A stretch of DNA of 64,000 nt, taken from positions 33,666-97,665 of the forward strand of contig CBDUYN010000017.1 in assembly GCA_965371445.1 (NCBI GenBank), read 5' to 3'. Both the position numbers and the translations under genes were made by a program. Source of the stretch: DASWIG01 sp965371445 (GTDB lineage Bacteria > Acidobacteriota > Thermoanaerobaculia > Multivoradales > J023). Of the stretch, positions 25,340 to 37,500 are shown in pieces (position 1 is the first letter of the stretch; every line of letters begins with the position of its first letter). The notes beneath the pieces are model-generated. The model was not told the origin of the DNA. It saw nothing but the letters and a program-made list of their open reading frames with translations, and searched no databases.

Positions 25340-25816
25340 CTACTCCCTTTCGAGGAGGAGCTGCAGGAGGTCCGAGGTCGAGATGATCCCGACCAGGCGT
25401 CCCTCCTCAATGACGAGGGTGCGGTGCAGGTGGAATTGCAGGAGTTTCTCGACCACTTCGGGGATCGGGGTCGACTCCTCGACCGCGTGCACCGAGCGGT
25501 TCATGATGTCGCACACTGAGACGCCCGAGTCCTTGAGGTGGAAGATGCGGATCCCGTCGTCCAAGCCCTGGTCCCAGTCGAGATGGTAAGAGTGAGAGAC
25601 GACGGCGTCCCAGACGGTGGAGTCCTCGGCATGGTCCGACTCGGCCCGCGCGATGTCGACCACGGAGACCACACCCACCACCTTGTCTTCGCTGTCGACC
25701 ACCGGCGCGCCGGTGATCTCGTTGTTGTGCAGGAAGCTGGCGAGCTCCGAAATCGACGCGTCCTCGTGGACAGTCAACACGTCACGGGTCATGATGTCCC
25801 TGGCAATCGAGCTCAT
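25340..25816 (-). CDS. CBS-domain pair protein (158 aa)
   Basis: Two CBS domains: residues about 8-70 (DIMTRDVLTVHEDASISELASFL...ITGAPVVDSEDKVVGVVSVVDIA) and about 95-155 (DIMNRSVHAVEESTPIPEVVEKL...RTLVIEEGRLVGIISTSDLL). There is no fused catalytic domain. Stand-alone CBS pairs bind adenosine nucleotides and regulate partner enzymes or channels. ATG 25816 lies behind AAAGGA. The neighbour aat is in the same orientation, 150 bp upstream, and is probably transcribed separately. Confidence 0.93.
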   Translation of the reverse strand: MSSIARDIMTRDVLTVHEDASISELASFLHNNEITGAPVVDSEDKVVGVVSVVDIARAESDHAEDSTVWDAVVSHSYHLDWDQGLDDGIRIFHLKDSGVSVCDIMNRSVHAVEESTPIPEVVEKLLQFHLHRTLVIEEGRLVGIISTSDLLQLLLERE

Positions 25817-25966
25817 GGCAGGTCCTTTCTTGAGCGTTGCTCGACCTCTAGGTCTTTGTGATCTCCACTGTCTCCGGGAGCCGTCCTCAGCGACGTTTCT
25901 GGCGGCGATCGCACGGCCAACTTATCACAGGGCGCGGCTCAGGAGACCGTTGCGCCGGCCGATTTT

Positions 25967-26677
25967 CTAGTTGGGAGCAGCCACGATCTCCCGTGCCGTA
26001 GGCCCGGGTGCCCTGTTCTCGGTCCAGGAGCCGCGCCGGGTCGGTTCGGCGAGGGCCAGCGTCAGCTCGTCGAGGAAGGCGTCGCGGGGCCACTCGCGGG
26101 CCCCAAATCGCTCCAGGTGCTCGGTGTAGACCTGGCAGTCGAGCATCCGAAAGCCCCATGCGCGAAGTCGCTCGACCAGGTGGACGAAGGCCACCTTCGA
26201 GGCGTCGGGGGCGGCAAAGAACATCGACTCGCCACTGAAGGTCGACCCCAGGCAGACCCCGTAGAGCCCGCCCACGAGGACGGCGCCGGACCAGGCTTCC
26301 ACCGAGTGGGCGAAGCCCAGGCGGTGAAGGCCGCACATCCCGGCGCGCAGGTCGTCGGTGATCCAGGTCCCGCCGCCGTCGCGCCGCGCCATGGCGCAGC
26401 GCAGGACGACCTCGTCAAAAGCGATGTCGTAGGTGATTCGGTACCGTCCGCGGCGTAGCGTCTTGGCGAGGCTGCGCGGTACGTGGAGCTCCTGGGGAAG
26501 CAACACGAGCCGTGGATCGGGGGAAAACCAGGACAGCGGCAGCTCCTCGCTCGGCCACGGGAAGATGCCGCACGCGTAGGCTGCCAGCAACCTTCTGGGG
26601 CTGTAGTCACCGCCGATCGCCACGAGACCATGGTCCGCGGCGAAGCGGGGGTCGGGGAACGCGAGCTCGTAGATCAC
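25967..26677 (-). CDS. aat: Leucyl/phenylalanyl-tRNA--protein transferase
   Basis: 236 aa with the family landmarks FPDPRFAADHGLVAIGGD near the start, YACGIFPWPSEELPLSWFSPDPR, and LVGGLYGVCLGSTFSGESMF in the catalytic core. It transfers Leu or Phe from aminoacyl-tRNA to basic N-termini, feeding the ClpAP N-end rule pathway. The start is GTG at 26677, directly behind a G-rich site; no better ATG is available. It is 44 bp downstream of prfA in the same direction, so co-transcription with rpmE-prfA is likely. Confidence 0.95.
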   Translation of the reverse strand: MIYELAFPDPRFAADHGLVAIGGDYSPRRLLAAYACGIFPWPSEELPLSWFSPDPRLVLLPQELHVPRSLAKTLRRGRYRITYDIAFDEVVLRCAMARRDGGGTWITDDLRAGMCGLHRLGFAHSVEAWSGAVLVGGLYGVCLGSTFSGESMFFAAPDASKVAFVHLVERLRAWGFRMLDCQVYTEHLERFGAREWPRDAFLDELTLALAEPTRRGSWTENRAPGPTAREIVAAPN

Positions 26678-26721
26678 GGGAGGCCCCCTTCAGGGCCCTA
26701 GCTTATCGTAGGCCAGCGGCG

Positions 26722-27807
26722 TCAGAGCGTGCCGCTCTTCGCCGCGGCCTCCATCTTCTCGGCCTGGAAATGGCTCACCAACGGGTCGATCAAGGGGTCG
26801 AGGGCCCCTTCGAGGACGGCGGGGAGCTGATGGAGCGTCAAACCGATCCGGTGGTCCGTGATGCGGTTTTGGGGAAAGTTGTAGGTGCGGATTTTTTCCG
26901 AGCGGTCGCCTGAGCCGACCATCTTACGCCGCTTCACGGTGAGCTCGGCGTTGGCCTTCTCCTGCTCCATCTGCAGCAGCCGGGACTTGAGCACTCTCAG
27001 GGCCTTGGCCTTGTTCTTGATCTGGCTGCGCTCGTCCTGGCAGCTGACGACGATACCGGTCGGCAGGTGGGTGAGCCGGACCGCGGAGTAGGTCGTGTTG
27101 ACCCCCTGGCCGCCGGGGCCGGAGGAGCAGAAGCGGTCGATGCGCAGCTCCTTTTCGTCGACGTCGACCTCGACCTCCTCGGCTTCCGGGAGGACGACGA
27201 CGGTGACGGCGGAGGTGTGGATCCGGCCCGAAGCCTCGGTCTGGGGCACGCGCTGCACCCGATGGACGCCGCCTTCGTACTTGAGGCGGCTGAAAGCGCC
27301 GTGGCCCTCGACGATTGCCTCGATCTCCTTGACGCCGCCGGCCCCGGATTCAGAGATCTCGAGGATGTCGACTCGCCAGCCCTGCTGCTCGGCGTAGCGG
27401 GTGTACATGCGAAACAGCTCCGAGGCAAAGAGTGTCGCCTCGTCGCCGCCGGTGCCGGCGCGGATCTCGAGGACGACGTTGCGCGAGTCGTTGGGGTCCT
27501 TGGGCACGAGCTCCAGGCGGAGCCGTTCGTCGAGCTCTTCGAGGCGATCGACCAGGGCGGTGTGCTCCTCCTGGGCCATGGCGTAGAGCTCGTCGTCCTT
27601 GGCGAGCTCGGCGAGCATCTCCTCGGTCGACGCCTTCTCGGCCTCGAGCTTTTTCTGCTCGCGGTAGAGGGCTACGACCGTCGAGATCTGCGACAGGGCC
27701 TTGTTGGTCTCGCGGTACTTGCTCGGATCGGCGAGCACCTCGGGATCGGCCAGCTTCTGCATCAGCTGGTCGTGGCTCTTCTCGATCTCGGCGAGCTTTT
27801 GTTGCAT
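26722..27807 (-). CDS. prfA: Peptide chain release factor 1
   Basis: 361 aa, normal length for RF1. The catalytic GGQ motif appears as CSSGPGGQGVNTTYSAVRLTH, preceded by GGVHRVQRVPQTEASGRIHTSA. It hydrolyses peptidyl-tRNA at UAA and UAG. The usual His after GGQ is Gly here, and the common PATE stretch reads PQTE; both are minor variants. The RF1-type N-terminal coiled coil (KLAEIEKSHDQLMQKLADP) is complete. It lies 40 bp after rpmE. prmC, often next to prfA, is absent; aat follows instead. Confidence 0.95.
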   Translation of the reverse strand: MQQKLAEIEKSHDQLMQKLADPEVLADPSKYRETNKALSQISTVVALYREQKKLEAEKASTEEMLAELAKDDELYAMAQEEHTALVDRLEELDERLRLELVPKDPNDSRNVVLEIRAGTGGDEATLFASELFRMYTRYAEQQGWRVDILEISESGAGGVKEIEAIVEGHGAFSRLKYEGGVHRVQRVPQTEASGRIHTSAVTVVVLPEAEEVEVDVDEKELRIDRFCSSGPGGQGVNTTYSAVRLTHLPTGIVVSCQDERSQIKNKAKALRVLKSRLLQMEQEKANAELTVKRRKMVGSGDRSEKIRTYNFPQNRITDHRIGLTLHQLPAVLEGALDPLIDPLVSHFQAEKMEAAAKSGTL

Positions 27808-27847
27808 CGCGACGGCGCCTCGGGGGGCAGGGCGGCGCCTGCGCCTG

Positions 27848-28057
27848 CTAAGAGGAAGACTGGAGGCCGTAGCGGCGCTGGAAGCGCTCGACGCGGCCGG
27901 CCGTGTCGACGAGCTTCTGCTTGCCCGTGAAGAAAGGGTGGCACTCGTTGCAGATCTCCAGGCGCAGCTCGTCGTTCGTCGAGTGGGTCATGAACTTGTT
28001 CCCACAGGCGCAGACGACCTCGATCAGGTGGGTCTTGGGATGGAAGTCGCTCTTCAT
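27848..28057 (-). CDS. rpmE: 50S ribosomal protein L31, zinc-binding form
   Basis: 69 aa with MKSDFHPKTHLIEVVCACGN and ICNECHPFFTGKQK. The four cysteines 16, 18, 36 and 39 make this the zinc-containing type rather than the Cys-less paralogue induced by zinc starvation. It starts the rpmE-prfA-aat group and is transcribed away from the biosynthetic cluster. Confidence 0.97.
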   Translation of the reverse strand: MKSDFHPKTHLIEVVCACGNKFMTHSTNDELRLEICNECHPFFTGKQKLVDTAGRVERFQRRYGLQSSS

Positions 28058-28530
28058 GGTCGGATCCTTGTCGCTTGAACGTCCGCGGACGCGGGTTTGG
28101 TCTCTGGGTTCTCCACGGGGCTCCGGGCCTGCGACGGCGCGGGCAGCGCCCGGGAGCCGGGAAGCATACTGGATACGGTTGGCTTTCTCAAGTGGATGGA
28201 GCGGGATGGAGCGGATGGAGCGAGATGGAGCGAGCCTCCTGTCCAGGGCGCCGACCCGCCTGGGAAGCCTGGGAAGCGAAGGGGGAGAACAAGGGGCTGG
28301 TGTGTGCTACAATGCCGCCCGGGTGATCGGCTTTTCAGCGGGTAGGCTTTTTTCAACCCCTGCGCTTGTCAGATTTCATCTCCCGTTGCCCAGGACGCGG
28401 TGACCTGTGCGGCAGCTTTGCCTGCACGGAGGCCCGTGTCGGGTTTTCCTCTGCCGACTTCGGGACTGAGCCTTACAACGTAGCGTCCGTCGGCTGTTCA
28501 AGCCGCGGCGAGAAGTGCACTGAGAGAGAG
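28058..28530. promoter_or_regulatory. Divergent intergenic region between rpmE and the biosynthetic cluster
   Basis: No gene is supported in these 473 bp. It should hold the promoters of rpmE (minus) and of the PKS/NRPS cluster (plus). A four-copy short direct repeat of ATGGAGCG (starts at 28196, 28206, 28215 and 28225; 9- to 10-bp steps, close to one helical turn) could be a regulator site. No clear -35/-10 pair was identified. Confidence 0.35.
28196..28233. repeat. Four helically phased copies of ATGGAGCG
   Basis: Copies start at 28196, 28206, 28215 and 28225. Spacing near 10 bp places them on the same face of the DNA, about 300 bp upstream of the cluster's first gene. Either a slippage repeat or an operator; the sequence alone cannot decide. 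Confidence 0.6.
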
Positions 28531-31500
28531 ATGGACAGACATCTTACGGGTCCGAGGACCGAGTTTTCGTCATTGGTAGAGCTGTTGCAGCGGCGCTCGC
28601 TTCAGGAGCCGGACGCCGAGGCCTATACCTTCCTGCCGGAAGAGGAGAAAGAGCCGGAGCGGCTTACCTACGGCCAGTTGGAGGAGCGGGCACGGGCGAT
28701 CGCCGCCATGCTCCAAGAGATGGGGGCGAAGGGGGAGCGGGTGCTCTTGCTCTATCCGGCAAGCCTCGACTACGTGGCCGCCTTCTTCGGCTGCCTCTAC
28801 GCCGGTGCCGTGGCAGTGCCGGCCTACCCGCCGCGGCCGCACCGTCCGATGCCGCGGATCCGCACCATCGTCGGCGACGCCGAGCCGGCCGTGGCGCTGA
28901 CCACGAGCGCGGTCTACGGCGCGGTGGAGGCGCGTATCGAGGAGATGCCGGACCTCTCGTCCCTTGCCTGGCGCACGACCGACGGCCTGGAGCTCGCGAT
29001 GGCGGAGGATTGGCGGGATCCGCGCCTGCGGCCGGAGAACCTGGCTTTCCTCCAGTACACCTCGGGATCGACCGCGGCCCCCAAGGGAGTCATGGTCTCT
29101 CACGGCAACCTCCTGCACAACGAGCGGCTGATTCGCGACGCCTGCCGCCATAGCTCGGAGACTCCTTTCGTCAGCTGGCTGCCCCTCTACCACGACCTGG
29201 GGCTGATCGGGAACCTCATCCAGTCGCTCTACATCGCTGCGCCCTGTACCCTGATGGCTCCCGTCACTTTCCTGAAGCGTCCTCGGCGGTGGCTGGAGGC
29301 GATCTCGCGCTACCGTGCTCACACGAGTGGCGGCCCGAACTTCGCCTACGACCTCTGCGTGCGCCGTATCCCGCCCGAGGAGCGGGAGGGTCTCGACCTC
29401 TCCTCGTGGCAGGTGGCCTTCAACGGCGCCGAGCCGGTGCGCGCCGCCACCCTGGAGCGCTTCGCCGAGGCCTTCGAGCCCTTTGGCTTTCGCCGCGAGA
29501 CGTTCTATCCCTGCTACGGGATGGCGGAGACGACGCTGATCATCTCCGGGGGTGCGCGAGGCGACGGACCTCTCGTCAAGAGCTTCGCCGCCGGGGGGCT
29601 GGAGCGGCACCGGGCAAAAGAGGGTGCCGGCCGCGACCTCGTGGGAAGCGGCCGGCCGCTCGCCGAGATGGAGGTCAGGATCGTCGAACCGGAAAGCCAC
29701 GTATCCCGGAGCCCCGGGGAGGTCGGGGAGATCTGGGTGGCGGGACCCAGCGTCTGCCAAGGGTACTGGGGTCGCGAGGAGGAGACTGCGGAGACCTTTC
29801 AGGCGACGACCGGGGAGGGAGGGGGACCCTACCTGCGGACCGGCGACATGGGGTTCGTCCACGACGGCGAGGTCTACGTGACGGGCCGTCTGAAAGACCT
29901 CGTCATCGTCCGCGGGCAGAACCACTATCCCCAGGACATCGAGGAGACGGTGGAGGCGAGCCACGAGGCCCTGCGTCTCGGCTGCGGCGCCGCTTTTTCG
30001 GTCGACGAGGACGGCGACGAGCGCCTGGTGGTGGTGCAGGAGGTGGCACGGACCTACCGCAAGACCGACGTCGAGGAGATCGTCGGAGCGGTGCGCCAGG
30101 CCCTGGCGGAGGAGCACGAGCTCGATTTGCACGCCCTGGTCCTGATCCGCGAGGGGAGCATCCACAAGACGACGAGTGGCAAGATCCAGCGCCGGGCGTG
30201 CCGCCAGAGCTTCGAGGAGGGGAGCCTGCGCCTGATCGCCGAGTGGCGGCGCGAGGCCGCGGAGGCCACGGCTGAGGACCCGACGGCGCCTCTGCTCGCC
30301 CTGGAGGACCTGGAGGCGTGGCTCGTCGAGCAACTCGCCGCCCGCCTGGGAATCGCCGCCGGGACGGTGGACGTCTCGCAGTCGGTGCTGCGATACGGGC
30401 TCGACTCGCTGGCGGCGATCGAGCTCGCGCACGCCATCGAGACCCGCTTCTCGGTGTCCCTGGCCCTGGAGGTGTTGCTCGAGGGATCAAGCATCGCCGA
30501 AGTGGCACGCCACCTCTGGGCACGTATGGAGGCCGTCGAACCGGTGCACGAACCGGGCCTCGTGCCGGGGCCGGAGCCGCCGCTGGAGGCCCCCCTTTCG
30601 CAGGGGCAACGGGCTCTGTGGTTCCTCTACCGGTTGGAGCCGGAGAGCCCGGCCTACAACCTGGCCGGTGCCGTGGCGTTTTACGGCGGCCTCGACATCG
30701 CGGCCCTGCGCCGTGCCTTCGCGGCGTTGATCGAGCGCCACGCCGCGCTGCGGACGACGTTTCCGGTCGCCGACGGCGAGCCCGTCCAGCACATTGACGA
30801 GCCGGCAGGGGCACGAGTGAGCTTTACGCAGGAGGACGCGGCGGCGTGGAGCGACGCGGAGCTCAAGGGGCAGCTGAACCGTTTCGCTCAGGAGCCGTTC
30901 GACATGGAGGCCGGGCCGCTCGTGCGCCTCCACCTCTTCGCGCGCCCGGAGAGACACCTGGCGCTTTTCGTGATGCACCACATCGTGAGCGACTTCTGGT
31001 CGCTGGCGGTGGTGATGCACGAGCTCGCCGCGGCCTATGGCGCGGTGCGCTGCGGTCGCCCGCCCGAGGAGGCGTTGGAGCCGCTGCCGTTTGCCTATGC
31101 CGACTACGTCCACTGGCAGGGCGAGCGCCTCGCGGGAGCCTACGGGGAGCGTCTGCGTGCCTACTGGGCGAGCGAGCTTGCGGGAGAGCTGCCGGCGATC
31201 GAGCTACCGACCGACCGGCCGCGGCCGCGGGTCCAGACCTACGGCGGAAGGGCCCTCGACTTCCGGATCGACGCCGCCACCACGTCCGCGCTGAAGGCTC
31301 TGGGCCAGGAGCGTGGCGCGACGCTTTTTGCCACGCTCCTGACGGCTTTCCAGGCGTTGCTGCACCGCTACTCCGGCCAGGACGAAGTGCTCGTCGGCTC
31401 CCCGACGGCGGGCCGGAGCCACGGGCGTCTCGCAGGTCTCGTCGGCTACTTCGTCAACCCCGTGGTGCTACGTTCGAAGCTTGCAGGCGATCCTTGCTTC

Positions 31501-34500
31501 ACGGGCTTCCTCCAGGCGGCGAGCGAGAAGGTCCGCAGTGCCTTGGAGCATCAGGAGTACCCTTTCCCCACCCTGGTGCAAGAGCTTCAGCCGGTGCGCG
31601 ACCCGAGCCGTTCGCCGCTTTTCCAGGTGATGTTCGCGATGCAGACGGCGCCGCGCCTCGGCGACGAGGACCTGACGGCCTTCGCTTTGTCGACCTCGGG
31701 GGCGAGGATCCGCTTCGCCGACCTGGTCGCCGAGTCGGTGGCTCTGGAGCAGCGTATCGCCCAGTTTGACCTCACCCTCTCGGCGGGCGAGGTCGAGGGG
31801 ACGCTCGCAGCGCTCGTCGACTACAACCTCGATCTCTTCGACGCCGCGACGATCGGGCGCCTGGTGCGCCACTTCTCGACGCTCCTCGCGGGCGTCGCGG
31901 CCGATCCCAGCCGCCGCCTCTCGGAGCTGCCGCTGCTGACGCCTGAGGAACGCGACCAATTGCTCGTGGAGTGGAACGAGGTGGCCGGGGCGTCGTTGCC
32001 GGTGGAATGCGTGCACGAGCTCTTCGAGGCCCGGGCCGCCGAGGATGGCGACGCTTTGGCCCTCGTGTTCGAAGAGCGGCGCTTGAGCTACGGCGAGCTC
32101 GAGGCTCAAGCCAGCCGCCTCGCTGGCCGTTTGCGCCGACTGGGTGTGGGCCCCGAGACCATGGTGGGTCTCCTCGTCGCGCGTGCGCCGGAGCTCGTGG
32201 TGGGGCTCCTCGCCATTCTGAAGGCGGGCGCCGCCTACATTCCTCTCGACCCTCAATACCCCAAGGAACGGCTGGACTGGATCCTGCGAGACGCCGGGGT
32301 GAAAGTGGGCGTGACGCTCGGCGAATCGGCACCGGACCTGGACGGTGAGATCGAGTGGGTTCAGCCAGTGGAGGAGGACGTCGGTGAAACGCTGCCGCCC
32401 GAGCCGGTGTCGTGCCGGCCTCAGGGTGCGAACGCGGCCTGTGTGGTCTACACCTCCGGCTCCACGGGCCGTCCCAAGGGAGTGGTCATCGAGCATCGCA
32501 ACCTCGTGCGGCTGGTCTCGTCTTTCGTGGCGAGCTACGCACCTCGACCCGAGGACCGTATCCTGCCGGTGACGGCGATCACCTCGGCGAGCTTCGTCGG
32601 CGAGATTCTGCCGGCGCTGTCGACCGGCGGTACGGTGGTGATGCCGACCCAGGAACAGTTGCTCGACTTCGTGCAGATGATCGAGCTGATCTCCTACCAC
32701 GAGGTGTCGATCCTCTCCTCCGTACCGACGGTGCTCGCGGGTCTCGCCTCGATGAAGGACGAGCTGCCGCGGTTGCGATTGATTCTGAGCGGCGGCGAAG
32801 CCATGGAGCACGGCGACGTGACGCGTCTCCTGGAGACCGCGGAAGTGGTCAACAGCTACGGCCTGACGGAGACGACCGTCTGCTCCACCATCCACCGCCT
32901 GAGGCCGGAGGACTTCGCCGGTAGGCGGGCGGTCCCCATCGGCAAGCCCCTGGAAGAACAGCAGGTCTACATCCTCGATCCGCGCCTCCGTCTACAGGCC
33001 GTCGGTTGTCCGGGGGAGATCTCGATCGGGGGCCGCTGTCTGTCGCGGGGTTACCTGGCGAGAGCGTCACGGACCGCCGAGGCCTTCGTCCCCAGTCCCT
33101 TCCGGGAAGGCGAGAGGCTCTACCTTACCGGTGACCAAGGGCGCTGGACGGGCACCGGAGAGCTTGAGTACCTGGGGCGCAAAGACCAGCAGATTCAGCT
33201 GCGGGGCTTCCGCATCGAGTTGGGAGAGGTCGAGAGCGCGTTCGGCCGTCATCCGGCGGTCCGCCAGGTGGCGGTCATGGTGCGCCAGGGCGACCCGGGC
33301 CAGGAAGAGGGTGAGAAGCTCCTGGCCGCCTACGTGGTGCTCCATTCGGGCGAAGAGGAGAACGCCGGTAAGCTCCTCGCCCACCTGCGCGAGCGTCTTC
33401 CCGACTACATGGTTCCGGGAGCGATCGTCTTTCTCGACGCCTTGCCGCTGCTGCCCAACGGCAAGGTGGACCTGGCGGCCCTGCCGGTTCCGGAGAAGCT
33501 CAGGCCGGAGCTCGAGGAGGCCTACAGCGCGCCGCGCAGCGAGCTCGAGCAGAGGATCGCCGAGGTCATGAAAGAGGTCCTCAAGATCGAGCAGGTCGGC
33601 GTGCTCGACAACTTCTTCGACCTCGGCGGCCATTCCCTTCTCCTCGCCCGGGCCCACGCCCGGCTTCAGGAGCAGCTCGGGCGCGAGCTCTCGCTGATCG
33701 ATCTCTTCAAGTATCCGACGGTGGCCGCCCTGGCGGCGTTTCTCTCGTCGAGCGGCGAGCCGCAGGGGGTGGCGCAGAAAATCTGGGAGCGCGCGGCGCT
33801 TCAGCGTGAGCGTTCCGGGCAGCCCACCGAAATCGCCATCGTCGGCATGGGCGGCCGTTTCCCCGGCGCCCAGAGCCCTTCGGGGCTCTGGGAGAACCTC
33901 ATCAACCGGGTCGAGTCGATCCGTTTTTTCACGGACGAAGAGCTCGAGGAAGCCGGCGTCGCCTTGGACTACATCCGCCATCCCAACTACGTGAAGGCGA
34001 AGGGAATCCTGGACGGCGTCGATTTGTTCGACGCCCATTTTTTCGGGCACAACCCGCGGATGGCGGAGCTGATGGACCCTCAGCACCGCGTATTCCTGGA
34101 GTGCGCCTGGGAGGCCCTCGAGAACGCCGGCTACGACGCCGAGCGCTATCCGGGCCGCATCGGCGTCTTCGCGGGCCAGAGCATGAACACCTACTGGCTC
34201 AACAACCTCTACTACCACATCGACCTCGTGGCCTCGGTCGACAGCCTGGAGGCGGCGATCGGCAACGACAAGGACAGCTTGACGACCGAGGTCTCCTACC
34301 GGATGAACCTCAAAGGGCCGAGCGTGAACGTCCAGTCCTCGTCGTCGACTTCGCTGACGGCGATCCACTACGCCTGCCAGAGCCTGCTGCGCTACGAGTG
34401 CGAGATGGCGATCTCTGGCGGTGCGTCGATCCACCTCCCGGAGGTGTCGGGCTACTTCTACCACGAGGGGGGGACGACGGCGCCCGACGGGCATTGCCGG

Positions 34501-37500
34501 AGCTTCGACGCCGAGGCCAAGGGCTTCGTCAGCGGCCACGGCGTCGGTGTGGTGGTGTTGAAGCGTCTGGACGACGCGCTCGACGACGGCGACACGGTCT
34601 ACGCGGTGATCAAGGGTTCGGCCTGCAACAACGACGGCTCGCTCAAGGTTAGCTATATGGCGCCCTCGGTCGACGGACATGCCGAGGTGGTGGCGGCGGC
34701 CCAGGCGGCGGCGGCGGTCACGGCCGACACGATCGGTTACGTCGAGGCGCACGGTACCGGGACGCTCCTGGGAGATCCGATCGAGGTCGCGGCCCTGACG
34801 CAGGCCTTTCGCATGACGACCGACAAGGTGGGTTATTGCGTCCTGGGCTCGCTCAAGACCAACATCGGCCACCTCGACGCCGCGGCCGGGGTGGCGGGGC
34901 TGATCAAGACGGCGCTCGTCTTGAAGCACAAGATGATTCCGCCGCTGCTCCATTTCAAGAACCCCAACCCGAAGATCGACTTTGAAACGAGCCCCTTTTT
35001 CGTCAACGACGAGCTACGTCCCTTCGAGCGCCAGGGCACGCCGCGGCGGGCGGGGGTGAGCTCGCTCGGCATGGGCGGTACCAACACCCACGTGGTGCTG
35101 GAGGAGCCGCCGGCGGAGGCGCCGACCTCGCCGTCGCGCCCCTGGCAACTGGTGCTGCTCTCGGGAGGTACGCCCACCGCGCTTGAGAAGGCCACAGAGA
35201 ACCTGGCTGCCTACCTGGAGAAGCATCCCGATCTCGATTTCGCCGACGCCGCCTATACGCTCCAGGTGGGACGCAAGCAGCTCGCGCACCGGCGGATGCT
35301 GGTCGCAAGCGACGCCGAGGACGCGGCAGAGGCGCTCGGCTCGCTCGCTCCCGGACGCCTCTTCACCGCCGCCCGGGAGGCCGGTCACCGCGGCGCGGCC
35401 TTCCTCTTCAGCGGCCAGGGCTCCCAGTACGTGAACATGGGCCGGGAGCTTTACGAGACCGAGCCGACGTTTCGCCGCGAGGTCGACCGCGCGGCGGAGC
35501 TCCTGCGGCCCTACCTCTTCGTACCGGGCATGGAGAAGCCGGGCGGTGCCGACCTGCGTGTCTTTCTCTATCCGCACAAGGAGTCGCCGGAAGCTTCGGA
35601 CCTGCTACGCCAGACGGCGGTGGCCCAGCCGGCGCTCTTGGTCGTCGAGGTGGCCCTCGCCGCCCTGTGGCGGGAGTGGGGGGTCGAGCCCGAGGTGGTG
35701 ATCGGCCATTCGGTCGGCGAGTACGCCGCCGCCTACGTGGCCGGGGTGCTGTCGCTCGAAGACGCCCTGCGGCTGGTCGCGGTGCGCGGCCGGCTGATCC
35801 AGGAGCTGCCGTCGGGCTCGATGCTGGCGGTGCCCCTGCCGGCCGCCGAGGTCGAGCCCAACTTGCACGGCGAGGTGGCGCTCGCGACCGTCAACCGGGC
35901 GGACATGTGCGTCGTGGCCGGGACCCACGAGGCCGTAGCGTCGCTCGAGGAAAGGCTCGCCGGAACCGGGCTCGAATGCCGCCGTCTCCATACCTCCCAC
36001 GCCTTCCACTCGCCGATGATGGAGCCGATGCTGGAAGAGTTTCTCGCCGAGCTCCGGCAAGTCGAGCTCAAGGTGCCGCAGCTGAGCTGGGTGTCGACGC
36101 TGACGGGGACCTGGATCCGCCCCGAAGAGGCCACCGATCCCACGTACTGGACGCGGGAGATCCGCAACACGGTGCGTTTCGCCGACGCGGTGGGCGAGCT
36201 CCTGGACCAGGGGGAGAGGATCCTCCTGGAGCTCGGACCCGGCAACACGCTCGTCACCGCGGTGAGCCAGCACCCGGAGCGCCAGGCCGGGCACGTGGCC
36301 TTTCCGTCGCTACGCCATCCGAAGCAGCACCTTTCCGACAGCGCTTTCCTCCTCGCCACTCTGGGCCGGCTGTGGCTGGAAGGCCTGGAGATCTCGACGG
36401 CGGGCTTTTACGCCCACGAGACGCGCCGCCGCCGGCCGCTTCCGACCTACCCCTTCGAGCGCCAGCGCTATTGGGTGGAGCCGGGCGCTCCGGCGACGGT
36501 CAGCGAGGGATTCCGGCGTAGCTCTCCGCACCTGACCGATTGGTTCCACATGCCGGTGTGGAAGCAGTCGCCGCAGCCGTTCGTGGAGTCGAGGACGAGG
36601 TGGGTCGCTGAGGAGGAAGGGACGCTATGGCTTCTCTTCACGGACCCTGGCGAGCTCGGGGACCGCCTCTCGGAGATCTTGGTGGCGGCCGGGCAGAGAG
36701 TCGTGACGGCGAGGCCGGGAGAGTCCTTTGCCCGCCTGGCCCCGGGGAGCTTCACGCTGCGTCCCAGCGAGAGGAGCGACTATGAGGAGCTGCTCGCCGA
36801 CTTGGGAGGGGTGCCGCGGCGGATCCTGCACCTCTGGAACCTCGGAGGCGGTAAGCAACGGTCGCTCGACGAGCATTTGGAGCGCGGCTTTTACAGCCTC
36901 CTTGCCCTGGCTCAGGCCTGCGGCCAGACGAGCGTCGACCAGAGCGCCTGGCGAGGGCCGGACGGTTTTGTCCCCGTCGAGGTCCTGGTGGCCTCAGACC
37001 ACCTGCACGACGTCTCCAGCGACGAGCCGCTGCGGCCGGCCAAAGCGACGCTGCTCGGACCCTGTCGGGCGATCCCGCAGGAGTATCCGAACGTGAGCTG
37101 CCGCGCGGTCGATTTCAGCAGCAGCAGTCCGGAGGTGGCAGAGATCCTCCTCTACGAGACGACGATCCTCTCTACGACAGCGACGGTGGCCTACCGTGGC
37201 TGCCGGCGCTGGGTCCTGGACTTCGAGCCGGTGCCCATCGAGGAAGTGGGCAGCCCGGACCGGCTCCGTGAAAAGGGGGTCTATCTCATCACCGGCGGCC
37301 TCGGCGGCATGGGCCTCGAGGTGGCGGAACACCTGGTGCGCCGGGTCGCCGCGCGGCTGGTGCTGGTAGGCCGTTCTCCCTTGCCGCCGCGCGAGAGCTG
37401 GAGCTCCTACCTCGCGGAGCACGACGACGACGACGCGACGAGCCGCAAGATCCGCCACCTCAGGGTCCTCGAGAAGCTGGGAGGCGAGGTCCTGGATGTG

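Noticed and set aside
28366..28530. Upstream start for the first NRPS/PKS gene
   Set aside because: The 55 extra residues are not FAAL-like, and ATG 28531 has a purine-rich binding site directly before it.
28570..30432. 620-codon minus-strand frame
   Set aside because: Antisense of the FAAL domain, with no protein-like motif.
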